From contig BPQB01000044.1 in NCBI GenBank assembly GCA_019973155.2, positions 124,001 to 188,000 on the forward strand: 64,000 bases of DNA. Reading direction: 5' to 3'. Below are positions 45,004 to 58,200 of this stretch, piece after piece; within the stretch, counting starts at the first letter, position 1, and each line of letters starts with the position of its first letter. The position numbers and the translations under genes are program-made. The DNA is from Phanerochaete sordida. Taxonomy: Eukaryota > Basidiomycota > Agaricomycetes > Polyporales > Phanerochaetaceae. A model generated the notes under the pieces. That model saw only the letters and a program-made list of their open reading frames with translations, did not search any database and had not been told where the DNA came from.

Positions 45004-45335
45004 TCAGAGGCCGCGCAGAGCCTCGGCGAGGTCGCTGATCGGGGCGTGGGTGTCCATGGGCACCATGGGGTCGCGCGGCGGCGCAGGCTGGAGGGCGGGG
45101 CGCGTCAGGGACACTCGAGGGGCACAGCACGGACACGCACCGTCGTGTAAGCACCCTGCACCTCGGCCGTGCGCGCGTCGAGCTCGGCGGTGAGCTGCTC
45201 GAGGCGGGCCTTGACGCTGCGGCCCTTGGTGCCCTTTGCTCTCTTCTCGACGGCCGCGGCGGCCTGTGCTTTGCGCCTGCCGTCGTGCGCGGTGCGCTTG
45301 CGGTGCTTGGAGCCTGTGGGGGCTTTGGCGGCCAT
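45004..45335 (-). CDS. Small basic coiled-coil-like protein
   Basis: Two exons (45155-45335 and 45004-45113) joined by a 41-nt intron give about 96 residues. The N-terminal third is strongly basic (SKHRKRTAHDGRRKAQAAAA), followed by a helical stretch VKARLEQLTAELDARTAEVQ with heptad-like leucines. The C-terminal tail is MVPMDTHAPISDLAEALRGL. The ATG at 45335 is followed at once by the basic run, and the gene diverges from the signal peptide peptidase gene. The composition suggests a nuclear or nucleolar/ribosome-biogenesis protein, but I recognise no family. The intron is short and its exact donor is inferred, since a nearby donor would truncate the protein. Confidence 0.5.
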
Positions 45336-45696
45336 GGCGGGGGCGTGCGGGGAGGTCGTGTGCGGCGGCGGCGGGGGACGTGCTCCCACTCTGGTCCACA
45401 GGAGCACACTGGCGGCCAAGCAGGGTCAGGGCGTCGCTGCGAGCCCCCGCCGCCCGCGGGCGCCTCTGCGAAAAATGGATCGCGGGCGTCGATCGGGATC
45501 AACGCGCGCCCATCGGGGTCAGATCGGCGCTGGATCGGGCGGACACGTCGTTGGCCCACGGCGCCTCCTGCCCTCCGCTCTGCTCTCGTGCCCGCCTGCC
45601 CTCCCCCGCCTGCGCATGCTCCCCGCCCCCGCGCCCGCCGCATCCCCCTAGACGTCCTCGAGCAGCCCCCACCAGCCCCCCGCTCTTTTCTGCGCG
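45336..45696. other. Short divergent promoter, small basic gene / SPP
   Basis: 361 bp between two start codons. Very GC-rich with no clear TATA. Confidence 0.45.
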
Positions 45697-47192
45697 ATGG
45701 ACGCAGCCGACTGGGACCTCTTGTCCTCGTACGCGGGCCTGCTCGCGCTTGCCGTCTTCTCCATCTACACCGGGTCGTATGGCTCCCTGCCGGTGCGTCT
45801 CGCGCGATTGGCGTGCCGGATCGTCGCCCTGACAGCCACGCCCAGGCCCCCAAGGGCAAGGGCAAGGACGGCAAGAAGCAAGACGCCGAGGACGACGAGG
45901 ACGAGCTGCCTGAACGCCTCTCGTCCGAGGACGCCTGGCTCTTCCCCGTTGTACGTCGTCCCGTCGCCTGCCCGGCGACTCACCTCACCCGCCAGCCCCT
46001 AGATTGGCTCCGTCCTCCTTTTTGGCCTCTATGTCATCGTCAAATATTTCGGGCGCGAGTGGATAAACTGGGTTCTGCAGTGGTACTTCACAGTCGCCGG
46101 TGTGGGGAGCGGGAGCAAGGTGTGTCGCCTGCCTCCCCGGCCGATAACGCAGCTAAATACCCTGGATTTAGGCTCTCATATCGCTCGTGCGCTGGCTCGT
46201 GGGTCCGACGCGCTGGAGACAGTACGAGACGGTCAAGATAAGCGTATCAAGGGGATCAAAAGGCATGGCACGTCCCTTCCCCCGTATCTCGCCCAGTCAC
46301 GCTGACCCTTGACGCAGACCTGTTGGCATGGTCACTCCGCACGCCTTCGCTCTACATGATCCCCTTCGGCGCGCTTCCGTCGCTCATATATACCTTCGGG
46401 CCCAGCGAATCCCGCAAGTCCGCGCTCCTCACGGACGTCCTCGCGCTGTCCTTTTCGTACAACGCGCTATGCTTCCTCACGCTCGACTCCTTCAAGACAG
46501 GCTGCATCCTGCTCTCGGGGCTCTTCCTGTATGACGTCTGGTGGGTCTTCGGCACGGAGGTGGTGAGTACGCGCGCTCTCACGGCCCGCGCCCCTTATCG
46601 ACGCGCCCGCAGATGGTCAAGGTCGCGACGAACCTCGACGTCCCCATCAAGCTCCTCTGGCCCAAGTCGCTCGCGTTCGCGACCGACCGCGGCTTCACGA
46701 TGCTCGGCCTCGGCGACATCGTCGTCCCGGGCATGTTCGTCGCGCTCGCGCTGCGCTACGACCAGCACCGCGCGGCCGCGCGCGGGCAGCACGCCACGTT
46801 CGCGAAGCCGTACTTCTACGCCGCGCTCGGCGCGTACGTCGCGGGCCTCGGCGCGACGATGACCGTCATGCACGTCTTCAAGGCCGCACAGCCGGCGCTC
46901 CTTTATCTGAGGTGCGTGCATCCTGCCTTCGTGCTGTCTCCTGCAAGTAGGCTAACTTGGTGACTCTAGCCCCGCCTGCATACTGTCGTTCATCACCACC
47001 GCGCTGGTGCGCGGCGAGTTCAAGGACGCGTGGACCTGGAACGACCAGGCCGAGGAGAGCGAGGCGCGCAGCCGCCGGCCGTCGGCGGCGTCGACGCCGC
47101 ACGAGATGTCCCGCGCGAACTCGTCCGCGAGCGCGAACGGCGTCACGCTCACGAGCGCGGGCAGGCGCGCAGAGAAGGCGGAGGCCTCGTAG
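45697..47192 (+). CDS. Signal peptide peptidase (presenilin-type aspartyl protease)
   Basis: Intramembrane protease of the ER that cleaves signal peptides and tail-anchored proteins. The start MDAADWDLLSSYAGLLALAV forms helix 1. A charged segment follows (KGKGKDGKKQDAEDDEDELP), then IGSVLLFGLYVIVKYFG. The catalytic motifs are all visible: LYDVWWVFGTEV (first Asp), MLGLGDIVVPGMFVALALRY (second Asp, GLGD) and AAQPALLYL (PAL). The conserved loop KVATNLDVPIKLLWPK lies between them. The tail (SRRPSAASTPHEMSRANSS) is Ser-rich. The first four exons are 45697-45792, 45846-45950, 46003-46119 and one from 46172. The fourth either ends at a GC donor before GCATGG or runs 11 nt further to a GT. Both keep the frame. 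About nine transmembrane segments are expected. Confidence 0.92.
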
Positions 47193-50100
47193 CACGCGCG
47201 CGCACAGCCGCATTAAGCCTTAGAGTGTATTTGAGAGCACATCTGTGGACAATGTACATCGGGCCCGCCTGTGACAGCAGCGATTGCACGAACGTGTCGC
47301 GACGAGACTGCGGGGGTGCGGGCGGCCCCGCGGGTCCTCACCGCGGCGGTCCGCGCGCGCGAGCCTTTAAAGCTTTAAGGCCGCGCGGAGGGCGAGGGTG
47401 AGCCGCGCGCCCCCAGACGGCGCGCACGCACGCACCGAGGGTGATCAATGCCAGATGCATCTGTGTGCGGCAGGCTCGAGCGCGCCGCTCGGCGTGGCTG
47501 GGTGCGGCACAGACGTCGGGCGTTGCTCTCCTTCAGTCCGGGCGCTGCCGCCTCCGCGCGCCTCCCGCGCCGCCGCACATCTCTCTGCGTCTCTCTCCCT
47601 CAAGTTCTCGCCCCGTTCCGCTAGCACTCCTGCGGGCCCCCGATACGTGCGCCCGCTTTAGCCGTGCATTCCCTGCCGCGCGCGCACTTCTGGCACAACG
47701 GTTGCACCCGCTGGCCCTGGGCCGCGGCGCGATAAGGAGGGCGCGGGAGCGCGTCCGTCCGTTATCGCTGCCGCCTGCACGCACCACCCCCGGGCCCAAC
47801 ATCAGACGTCGCGCGTTTTCGCGCGGGTGAGTCATTTTCGGCGTGGTCGCGAGTCGCGACGGCGTTGTGCGTCCGGTAAATTAAACGGGACAGTCTAGGT
47901 ACATGTACGGCGGGTCTGCGAGCGGACAGGCCCTATGTAGCACGGCTAGCGGATACTGTACAACACCATCGGCCGCCACGCCGCCCCCGCTGCTGCGCGC
48001 ACTCGTGCGCCACGACGCCCCCGGGCGCGGCACACGCGCGCGGCGAGGCGCGGCCAGGGCCGCGAAAATTATCTGCGGCCGCAGGAAGACGCAAAAACGG
48101 CGCAATAAACGGCGCGGCCCCTGAGGCACGCCCTGCTTCCGAGCACCGCGCTGCTGGGCCCGGGGCGCACGCGCGGATCGCGATCGCCCGCCGCGCTGAC
48201 GCACCGGCCGACCGTCGTCCCGCGGCCAGGCACGCCCAGGACGGGGGTGCGCGGCGCGACGGTTGTGCAGCGTGCTCCCTGGTGCCCCGAGCACTAATGC
48301 GTTTCGTACAATTGATATTGATGCCCGCGACCAGTGTGCGCGTCCAGGCCGCATCGGGTTGCCAGCTGTTGCGAGGCGGGCGTGCGGGGGTGCCTTCGCG
48401 TGCCTTGTGCGCCGCTGCGCCGCCCGCGCCGCTTCGCTGCAATGGAGAGGTATCCCCGCCGGACGTCCGCCGTGTGCTCTGATGGCTGCGTGCGCCGTGC
48501 CCGCACACGCAGCGGACCCGGCCAGCGCGCTGGCAGGCGCCGTACGGGGGAGTGCGCGGGACGGCGGCGGCTGTGCCGTCGGGCCCGAGAGGCGACGCGG
48601 GTGCTGCTGGCGTGCGCAGGGCCCGCTCGCGTGCGCGCCCCCGGAAGAGCGCAGGAAACGCGCGGAGACCGGCGCGAGGCCCGCCGTCGCGCGGCGCATG
48701 TGGGACGGTCGGGCGGCAGGCGTGGCGGTGGGCCGTGCAGCGCGGGGCAGCGCGGTGCGCGGGCGTTCGGGCGCGGCCCGAGGCGCGGGGCATGCGCACG
48801 CCGCCGCCCCGCGCGGCGCACGGCCGCGGATCCGCCCCGCGCAAATCCGCTGCAGGCAGGGCGGCGCGCCTGTGTGTCGGCGCGTACGTCACCGCGCGGT
48901 GTGCACGGCGGGCGGGCGTCCGCGGTTCTCTGGCCGCGCCCGGTGCGATCGACCCTAGCGGGCTCTGCGCAGATGGGCGGGCGCGCTGCGAGATCGATCT
49001 GTGGGTTTCTGTTCTGCTTCCGTGGCTGCAGGAGGAGCCTGGTGCGCCGTGGGCTGCCCGCGCAGGCACGGGCTGGTGCACCCCCGGGATGTTTTGCGGG
49101 CCAAGGTTGCAGCGCGCTGCAGCGCGTATGTTGGCTAGGCCAGGCGCGTCGTCCGTGCCGCGGCTGGGCACTGTGCTGTATGGCGCATCGAGATCGAACG
49201 TGTGACAGTGGGCCTTCTGATGATCTCGAGCGGTGCAGTGCATTGCGTGGAGGTAACGCAGCAGAACCCACTGCGACTCGCCGAGCATGCCGTACGCGCC
49301 GGCGCCAGCAGCACGATGGGAGGAAGCGGAGAGCTGGCTCCTGGGAGGGGCGAATCATGAATGCGCAGCGCAACCTGCAGGCGTGATTCAGTGGTATACT
49401 CGTGTGAGTACAGAGGAAGGCGCGCAGACCTCAGGAACGTCACCCTTGTGGGAAGCACTCAACGGGGTCCATTCAGTCCACAGCTTGTCAGGCAAGGCAG
49501 TCAGCATACACACTTGCTTGGAAGGCGCCAGCGGAAGGACGTAGCTCAGGAGAGAAGCAGACCATGCGCGAATGGCTGGGAGAATGGTTTGGGCGACTAC
49601 AGGGCCGCTAGACTGCGTTAGGCAACTCGAGAACAGAGGAAGACGCAAAGTTCTCCGGTTGTGTGGAATGACAAAACCAGCTACCTCGTGCCATGGGCAT
49701 CACAGCATGCCGGACGCCACCCGGTATTTTAGGGACCAATGCAGCTCTGGGTGGGTTCTTGCGCACAGTGTGGGAACGTCTGAGCCGCAATCGTAGAAAA
49801 GAGAGTCATATGCCTGATGCCTGCCCAGAGCAGTGCCAAGGCCTGGGCGAGACTGGTCATGCAGTGCAACGGTTGTCAACCCAGGACTGCCTGGCTGGCA
49901 GGGGCGCAGTTAGCTAGACTGACCGACGACTTCGACAGCGAATTCCTCGGAAGTGGTGGGTGAGAACATTGATGAGGCATCGCAAACAATATGGCTCTGG
50001 AGACAGGGCTGACGCCAGGTTCCGTCCGTCGCGAGGAACCGTAGGGTTCGAATCCTCGCATCACGGGCCTGCTGGGGTTGGAGTGTCATGGAGAAGGACG

Positions 50101-51488
50101 AGGAGCAACGTCAGGTTGCAGGGGAACATTGACCGGGCGGCCCGCGAGAGACTGGGCGAGAAGGCGAGAGCGAGCCACTCAATCGACGCGAACCTGGGGA
50201 GCAAAGGCGCGAAGAAGCAGGGAACCCAGGGGAGATCAACATGAGTCTGGTGTATGGGCGGGAGAATGCGCACCTGTTCTGCCGGATTGGTTGGCCAGGC
50301 CGAGCTTCTGACAAGTGCGAATGGCGTCGGAGAACAGATGGGCAAGGCCTGAGCGTAGTCACGCGGAGATGGCACTCCCTATTATGCCTGCGGGCCTAGG
50401 GAGGTGATGGCGCATGCTGGGTCGCATGGGATCGCAGCCTGTCCGGATGCGCGAGAGAGGGCTCGCGCTCGGTTGGTGCTGCGGCGCGCAAGAGGCAGGG
50501 CTGTGGATGATTGCAGAGATGCAGTGCAGCTCTGCATCAGCGAGCCGCGGTGCTGGCCTGGTCACTTTGGCTGATGCGGGAGCCCGCCACAGACCTAAAG
50601 GAGAGAGACGAAAGGGATGAGAAAGCGTCCGAGTGATGGCGTTAGAGTCCCAGAAGCAGTTCACACCGCGGTCCGTCGACAGAGGGTTGCATGCGAGCGG
50701 TGCGGGAGAGAGCTGCCGAGACGATGCAAGTCCAGGGCGAGCTTGAGCTTGTACGCTTTGGACGTACGCGGCGTCCAGAACGGCGTTGACAAAGTGAAAC
50801 ATACCACGCTTGGGGATGTGGACGAGTCGCCCATGTGAAATTTGCGCGGACGCTGCCTTGATCGCAGGAGGCCCCTGTCGCACCGGCGTTTGACGTCGAC
50901 GGTTCGGGGGATGAGCAGCGGTGGCCATGTTCTCTGTGCAGGGTCGCGCTGCGAGGCTGCTGGAGGATCTGAGGAAGCCTCTGGGCGTCGCAGCGGGTGG
51001 CGAGGGCGCTGCGCGGGAGAGCCGCCGCTGCTGGAGCCCGCTTGCGAGGGACGGGCGCGCTCAAGGCACGGGAGGAATTGTCGGCTGAGACGATGATGCC
51101 ATTCTTGGGAATGGGTATGATCCCGATCGCGACCTGGCCGAGTTTGGGCGGTTCACCAGAAAATTTGGAAGGGGTAAATGAATATTACACTCGAGGGATC
51201 TCCGAATACGGACCGCAGGTCTCCTTCGCCGTCGCCGCCTTGCCTCTGAGCTGCACGCAGACTCAGCCTCTCCCCTCCCTCTCCCTCCCCGGTGCGTTTC
51301 ACGTACAACGCCCAGCTCTGAACAAGGGCTCCTTGCGCTCGCGTCCCCGTCTTCCTCCCCTCCATCTCCCTCCTCGAGCCGAAGCCTTCTCGGCGCGCTG
51401 CTCGAGGCGTACCAAGACGTAAGTGATCGCACGCCAATTGTCCGCTTTGCCATTCGCTGATCGTCCCCGACAGTCCACCAGCTCCTTC
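47193..51488. other. 4.3-kb gene-free GC-rich interval upstream of the AreA-like gene
   Basis: This is the longest stretch without a supported gene. From 47.8 to 49.4 kb it is extremely GC-rich, so long ORFs are open in several frames at once. Their products are low-complexity Arg/Ala/Pro strings that conflict with each other. From 51.2 kb on, the sequence turns pyrimidine-rich. It ends in a probable 5'-UTR intron (donor at 51420, acceptor just before 51474). I read it as a long regulatory/leader region, possibly with non-coding transcripts. Confidence 0.45.
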
Positions 51489-54400
51489 ATGGAACCCTCC
51501 ACCTCCAACGCCAGGGCCTACGCCGAGTCTGCATCTCGCACTTGGTCTCCTACTGGCCGTCCCACCGTAAATACCTCCGCCGTGTCTCACAATTCATCAG
51601 CCTCTACTCCGGTCGACCGTAGCCCGCACCCTTCCTCAGTCTCCAACTCCTCCCACTCTTCCCCATGGTTACAGCACATGGCTCTCTCTACAGCCTCTCA
51701 ATCCCAGCCTGCTACCTACCACACCCCCTCGCCGCTGTCTGCAACGCGGCGCGCGCCCGAACTTACGAGCCAAGCGAGTCAGCAGGCCCCCTTGCAGCAA
51801 GACTGGACTAACGTCTTCTCCTCTCCTTTGGATCCCTCGACGTTCGCTGCTCTCGCAGCATCAGGCGTGCTCGGTCCCCCGGCACCGCCCACCGTTCCCT
51901 CTAGCTTGCCCTCAAGAGGTATGCCCTCGCCGGCCGAGCTCATGTCGAGTCAGAGAGCTCAGGGCTATGCGAAGGAGTACCCGAGAGCAGTGTATGGTCA
52001 GGGGGGAAACAGCGGATGGCAGGCTATGAATTCTGGGCATCCGATCTCGCAGCGCATACAGTCCGGCCACGTTCGCTCGAACCCAGGGAGTGTCTCTTAT
52101 ATGAAGCGGAAGTCCCCAGGTCCAGGTGCGCTCCCTGCTGCCGTAGAGTGGAAGTCCCCGACTGACACGGCTATGAATCGCTTAGGAGCGGATCCCAGTC
52201 TGACCATGACCGACATGACCGCGGGCATGCCAGAGCGGCGCCCCTCGACCAACTCCCAGGCATTTGATCAGGCGACCTACAGGGGCAACAGCCACTTCGG
52301 CATTGCTGATGCGCCCATCGACGCATTCTCAAGCGGGTATCCTTCCCAGTCTCATTTCTCGGAGATCCATTCCCCGCCTACCTTGCCGCCCTCGTTATGG
52401 ATGTCACCTGCCTCCACGACGCCTTCATCTCCCAACTTTCCCGACCAGCCCTTCCCTTCCCTGAACCAGCTGGCGATACCCGCGCATCTCATGCAGGATA
52501 CGGTCGGCAGCTCTTCTGCGAGTTCGTCGACGTACGGCGAGTCGGGTCGCTCAACCGCTCCGACGTCCGCAAGCAGTCCTCTGTCCAGCCGCAAGTTCTC
52601 GGATCTGTTTCAGGACGACCTCTTCCCTTCGCGGAAACCTTCGTATAATGACGTCTCTTATCCGAGCCCCGTCGCGTCTGGTTCTCCCGATCTGAAAGCG
52701 GCCGCCCTGCAAGCGGAAGACGTCGACACGGAGAAGCTCGCGCGGGAAGATCCTCTGGCGACGCAGGTGTGGAAGATGTACGCCAAGACCAAGGCGAATT
52801 TGCCGCACGGCCAGCGGATGGAGAACCTGACGTGGAGGATGATGGCGCTGGCGCTGAAAAAGAAGAAGGAGGACGAGGACAAGGCGAAGGCGGAGGAGGA
52901 GAGGACTGTCGTCAAGCAGGAGAGCTCGGCAGAGACGCTGACCGCTCTGGAGGCGTCGCTGTCCTCCGCCCGCTCGCCAGGCGCTACGCCGGCGCCCGAA
53001 GACTCTGAGCGCGGAAGGTCGAAGGGCAAGGCGAGAGTGAAGGTGGTGGGCTTCGACGGGACAAACCAGGACGGGGCAGAGGCAGAGGACGATACAGAGT
53101 ACGTGGCCTTTTTATCTGGGCTAATTGGCCTTCTCAGTGAATCATGTCGCAATATAGCGATGTGCCAATGGACTGGCGGGCCATGAGCAGATCACGTTCG
53201 CGTGTGCCTATGGATTGGCGCCCGGCTAGTCGTTCTCGCTCCCGTCCTCCCATGGGGGGCTTGCTCTCCGAGCAGAACCAGTTCAAGTTCCCCAGCTCCT
53301 CCCCGCCGAAAGGCCCGGCGTCGCCCTCCAAACCCATACCGACGTCCGCGTCAGCACGTCGGAGCCCAACAGCGTCGCATATGCCGCTCGCTGCGGTCCA
53401 TGAGACGAACGCAGAGCACCATCACTTCCCTGATCTGCCGCCCTTCTCCGCACTGACCAGCCCTGTCGGCCATCCAGCCTCGCTGCCATCATTGGGGCTG
53501 CAGGGATTCCCGCGGCACAGCCTATCGAGCGCACCGTCGCCCGAGGAACCAACCGGGTTCCCCAGACGTGTGAGGAAGACAAGCTTCGACCACACTGTTG
53601 AGAAGGAGGGGTTCTTCAATGGGGTGAGTGGTCGACATCAAGTTAACGGCAAGCCACAGCCCCCTGAAAAGCTTGTCGGAACGAAGCGACGTGCGGATGC
53701 ACCGCATGCAGAGAGTATGTTGCGTGGCGACCCCGTCGGTTTGGACTCGACAGTGCCTCTAGATGCGCACGACGTCGACTCGGGGATCCCGAGCACGGCG
53801 TTCAACTTCTCCTTCCAGCCATATGACCACTTCCTGGACCTTTCCTCCTCGGCACCGGTCATGCCGCATGGCATCGGGCACCATCACAAGCCCCGCTTGG
53901 TGGACCACCACCACCACTATCACGACCCCCTGCGCCTAAACGGGGCGTACTCGCCCATTGATCACGGCAACGAGGGGCTCTCTGCCGCCGCGGCCGCCGC
54001 GTCGGCAGCAGTGGCGGAGGGCTACGCTCAGCTCAACGTCGCCAACCTGGCGGGGCTCGACGATCCTGGGCTCGACTACTCGCTGATGGGCATGGGCATG
54101 GGCATGTATTCGAACATGGAACACCCATCGATCGGCCACCATCCATACACCCACGTCGACCCTACGCAGATCCTCCCACTTGAGCACGGCGACGGGCCCT
54201 TCCAGAGCTTCCATCCGAGCCCATCAAGTGATGGCTGGGGGAACGGCGTTAACTCGAGCTCCAATGCCTCGCCGGAGCCATACATCACGTCCAACGCCTC
54301 GACACCGCCATCGGTGGAGGGCCTGTCGAACGGCGCACGCTCCGCACGGAAGATCTCTTCAACCAAGAGACTGGAAACGGCCGCGCGGGGCACACAGCGG

Positions 54401-55075
54401 AAAGGGTAAGCGGCGACGTCATGTGCGATAAGCGGAACGGTACTCATCTCTCCCGCAGGAGCCCACCGGAGCTCTCTGTTGGAACGTCAGGGCAGTCCTT
54501 GAAAGGCAACGAAGATGGCGAGGCGTCGCCCACCGTGTGTACCAACTGCCAGACGACCAACACTCCGCTTTGGCGCAGAGACCCTGAGGGCCAGCCTCTG
54601 TGCAACGCATGCGGCCTGTTCTTCGTACGTGTGACCCTCCTTGCCGCACGAGCCGCGATGCAGCCTCCCTGACCGGACTCCCGTAGAAACTGCACGGTGT
54701 CGTGCGGCCGCTCTCGCTCAAGACGGACGTCATCAAGAAACGGTGGGTCGCGTCCGAAAGTGGCGTAGCGTACCCTCTGCTGACCTGGCCTGCGCCGGCA
54801 GGAATCGCGCGTCTGGAACGCCACACAGTGCATCGCGTAAGGGCGCCTCGTTACCGAAGCTCGCTGCCTCCGGGACGCGACCCCGGTCCTCCACCACGAG
54901 CGCGATGCCCACCGGGCTCGCGGGCTCGCGGCTGTCGCCGACGAGCCGCATCGGCGGGAGTGCCGCTGCGGGGGGCACGCTCGCGATGAAGCGGCAGCGA
55001 CGGACTTCGGCGGGGCCGCAGCTCTCTACGTCTTCATCGCGCAAGGACAGTGACGAGAGTAACGTCGGTATGTAA
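51489..55075 (+). CDS. areA: AreA/Nit2-like GATA-type nitrogen regulator
   Basis: DNA-binding activator of nitrogen-catabolic genes. Five exons (51489-53098, 53158-54405, 54459-54624, 54687-54742, 54802-55075) give about 1117 residues. A DUF1752 block, [20 protein letters not shown] then [15 protein letters not shown], lies near residues 423-455; it is typical of AreA-type factors. The single zinc finger is C-X2-C-X17-C-X2-C ([14 protein letters not shown] to LCNACGLFF, about residues 980-1006). Its basic tail [19 protein letters not shown] is split by an intron right after CGLFF. The rest is Ser/Pro/Asn-rich and disordered, with a duplicated [13 protein letters not shown] / [13 protein letters not shown] motif at the start of exon 2. 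The acceptor of exon 2 (AATATAG) is chosen because it alone keeps the frame open. A long leader precedes the gene. Confidence 0.88.
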
Positions 55076-55293
55076 TCTCACGAGCACACATGTCTTTCCC
55101 TTCCTTTCCTTTCGATACCATCTCGCAATTTTGGGCGCGGGTTGTGCTTCTATGTAGTGTTCCCATTAGAATGTGTAACGGATCTGCTGCGGTTTTGTTC
55201 GCGCCTTGCTTGACCCTCATGCCATGCCACTTGATGTCTTGTGTTTTCTGTGTACAACCACGAGCGTAGAGTCCATAGATTATTCGTCGGAAC

Positions 55294-58200
55294 GTGTACG
55301 AAAGGAGAATAATGCCACACTGTTCTCTGTTGGAACGAGCGGGACCGTGGGTGTGCCTTTGCTTTCTGATTGGCGCGTGGCAGAATCAGCGACGAGGGGA
55401 CGAAGCGACCACCGCCCGCCTGCGCCTGGCCTCGCAGCGACCGCGGCACTCGCCTCATTCCCTTCACAACCTGGCTTCGTTATTCCGACAGCCATCCCCG
55501 CGGTCGCCTGTCCCGCCTACATCTTTTCCCGCTGGTCTCCAACCGGTTGGGTCAAAGGACGTCCATGGACTAGCGAGCCGCAGAGTGTCAAGAACAGACT
55601 TGGACTTTGAGCAGGCTCTCCGTGCAGAAGGCACCGTCGTCCTCAAAGAGAGTCTCGACATCGACACTCTCGGGGTACTGGATACTTCAAACACCTCCTA
55701 CGCCTCCTTCTCGTCGCCAGACCCCCCGCCCAAAACACCCTCCATCGGCGTGCAGCCCGCGACGCCCACCATCGTCCCCCCGACGCCCTCGCCCACCAGC
55801 CTGGCCGCCCCCCTGCCCTCGCGCGACTCCTCGTCGTCCTACTCCAGCCGCGAGGTCTACTACGACGCACAGGAAGACACCGACCTCCAGACGAAGCGTC
55901 GCTCGATGTACCGCTCGCCCGGCACCGCGAGCAGCCCGGACCTCGCCACGCTCCTGCGCAAGAGCAGAAACAAGGAGGCGAACGCGGGCAGGGCGGGCGC
56001 GAGCACGCACTCGCCGAGCGCGTACCGGCTCGCGCCCACGGACTCCAAGGACTCGGGCAGCAGCCGCGAACGCCAGAGGTCTGCGACCGCGGGCTCGTCC
56101 AGCTCTGCGTGCACGTCCCCGTCAGGCACGCCCGGCCCCAAGACGAAGCTGCGGGTGGGAACAGGAGGAGGGCCGAGCACTGATTGGGTATTGACAAGTC
56201 CACGCTCGATGGCTTCGATGAGGGACAGCGGCATATCCAAGGTAGTGTAATCCCTCAAGGAGAAATGGTGTGCGCTGACCGCCCTGTCCGCAGTCCAGCA
56301 AATCGTCCGTGAGGGCGAAGACGACTGCCTTCCTGGGGAAGATGCTGGGCACATCGTCTACCCGTGAGCGGTCGGTGCGTTGCCCGTTCATGCGTGCTGT
56401 CCTCCCGCACCTCGTGTACTCATGCAGCACGGATAGAGGACCGTCACCTCGCAGTCAAGCGGAGGCAGCGGACCCTACACCGCGCCTCCCGTGTTCGACG
56501 CATTTCCGCCACCGGTGCCGCCAGTGCCACCGCTCCCACAGGCACACAGGGAGCCTGCCAAGAGCTTTGAATCGGACGTCTTCTCCAGCCCGTCGTCTTC
56601 TCTCGACCTACACAAACCCTTGCCGGAGATCAGCCCTGACCCTAATGACACCGACAGCGACACCGAAATAGAAGACACGGTGGACCACTCCATGTCCATG
56701 GTCGTCGTTAAGCCGCGCGCTCGCACACCGTCTCCGACTGGCACCGTCACGCACGACACCGTCAAGGCCAGCAGCGTGGCTCCCACGCGCAACAAACGAC
56801 GCAGCATGAGCGTCAGCGACGTCGACTTGAAGCGCGTCATGTCCGCCGGCTCGACCAGCTCAGCCATGCCGCGCCCCAGCATGTCCTCCCACCTGTCCCG
56901 TGACTCTGGGAGCTCGGACTGGAACAGCATCATGACGGACTTCAAGGGCGAACTGCTCCAGCTTGATCCCATCTCGACGGCGCTCCTGGATCTCAAGGAC
57001 CCGTCAACGCAGTCGCGCAAACGGCTGTCCGTGCGTTCCCACAGCGACAATGCGATCCCCACGTCCTCGCAGGCAGCAGCCGACCGGCCCCAGCCCAAGC
57101 ACTCATCCACCGAGCCGAACCTTGCGCAGCCCCCAACGCCTACATTGACCCTCCAGCAGCCGTCGCTCGAGAAGATGAATGCAAGTCCAATCAGGGCGCG
57201 GTCGGGCTCTGCGTCCAATGCTGGCTCCCCACGCGTCCCTGGGATACGCCATGGGCCCAGGTCGCCTGTGCGGAGCGCTGTGACCTCGCTCACCTACATT
57301 CCTTCACCCATCCGAGACGAAAACCGGCTCCGCGTCCAGCATCGCTCGACAGCATCCAGCTCCGAGCCGTCCCTTGTACCGATACGAGATGTCCGGGATA
57401 CCAGACGTAACTGTACGTGTCATCGATATATGAATCTGTGCCGCCCCGCTCATTAGACTCGTTGCGCAGTCTCTGGGCTCTCTGCTACTTCTCAGCAAGA
57501 CCTCGCCGCAAATGACCTGCTCATTACCAGATTCTCAGCTGGTCTCTCCCCGGGCAAGGGCGAGATGACCGGTGACATGAAGGCCCGAGGCGAGGAGCTA
57601 GCAGCGAGATGTTGGTCGGAGGACGAGGAGTTCATGGCCCGGGATAAGATTGCGGAGTGGCTTGGTGGACAGTGCGTTTACCCTGCAGTTGCTCGGGTTT
57701 CGTGTCGCTGACAGCGTTTGCAGGAGCCCCATCAACAGGATCGCCCTGCGTTACTACATGGACTACTTCGACTTCACTGGCCTCCGGCTCGACAATGCCT
57801 TCCGTCGCCTGTGTGGCAAGCTCTTCCTCAAAGCCGAGACGCAACAAGTGGACCGTATTCTAGAGCAGTTCGCTCGTCGTTACTGGGAATGCAACCCCAC
57901 CAGTATTTTCGGCAGTGCCAGTAAGCATTCATCTTTCATCAAGGGCTGACAGCTATACTGATTGGTATTTCAGGCGTTGTGCACGCAGTCACGTACTCGC
58001 TCCTTCTCCTCAATACCGACTTGCACGTCGCAGAGCTCACATCACGGATGTCACGCCAACAGTTCGTTCGCAACACGCTCGGGACAATCCAGCTCCAGGT
58101 TCAGGCGGGTTCGTCATCAGACCTGGCGAACGATGACTGGAGCAGCGTGCGTGCTGGGTCAGATGTCAGCGATGGTGGTCCTCCCGCGGGGCGCACCATC

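Noticed and set aside
47881..49386. Long open frames of 270-450 codons on both strands
   Set aside because: They overlap in several frames in extremely GC-rich DNA where stops are rare. The products are low-complexity Arg/Ala/Pro with no domain, and there is no intron pattern.
50010..50070. tRNA-like B-box GGGTTCGAATCC
   Set aside because: No matching A-box, anticodon arm or 7-bp acceptor stem. The bases fold better as a simple hairpin (GCGAGG...CCTCGC).
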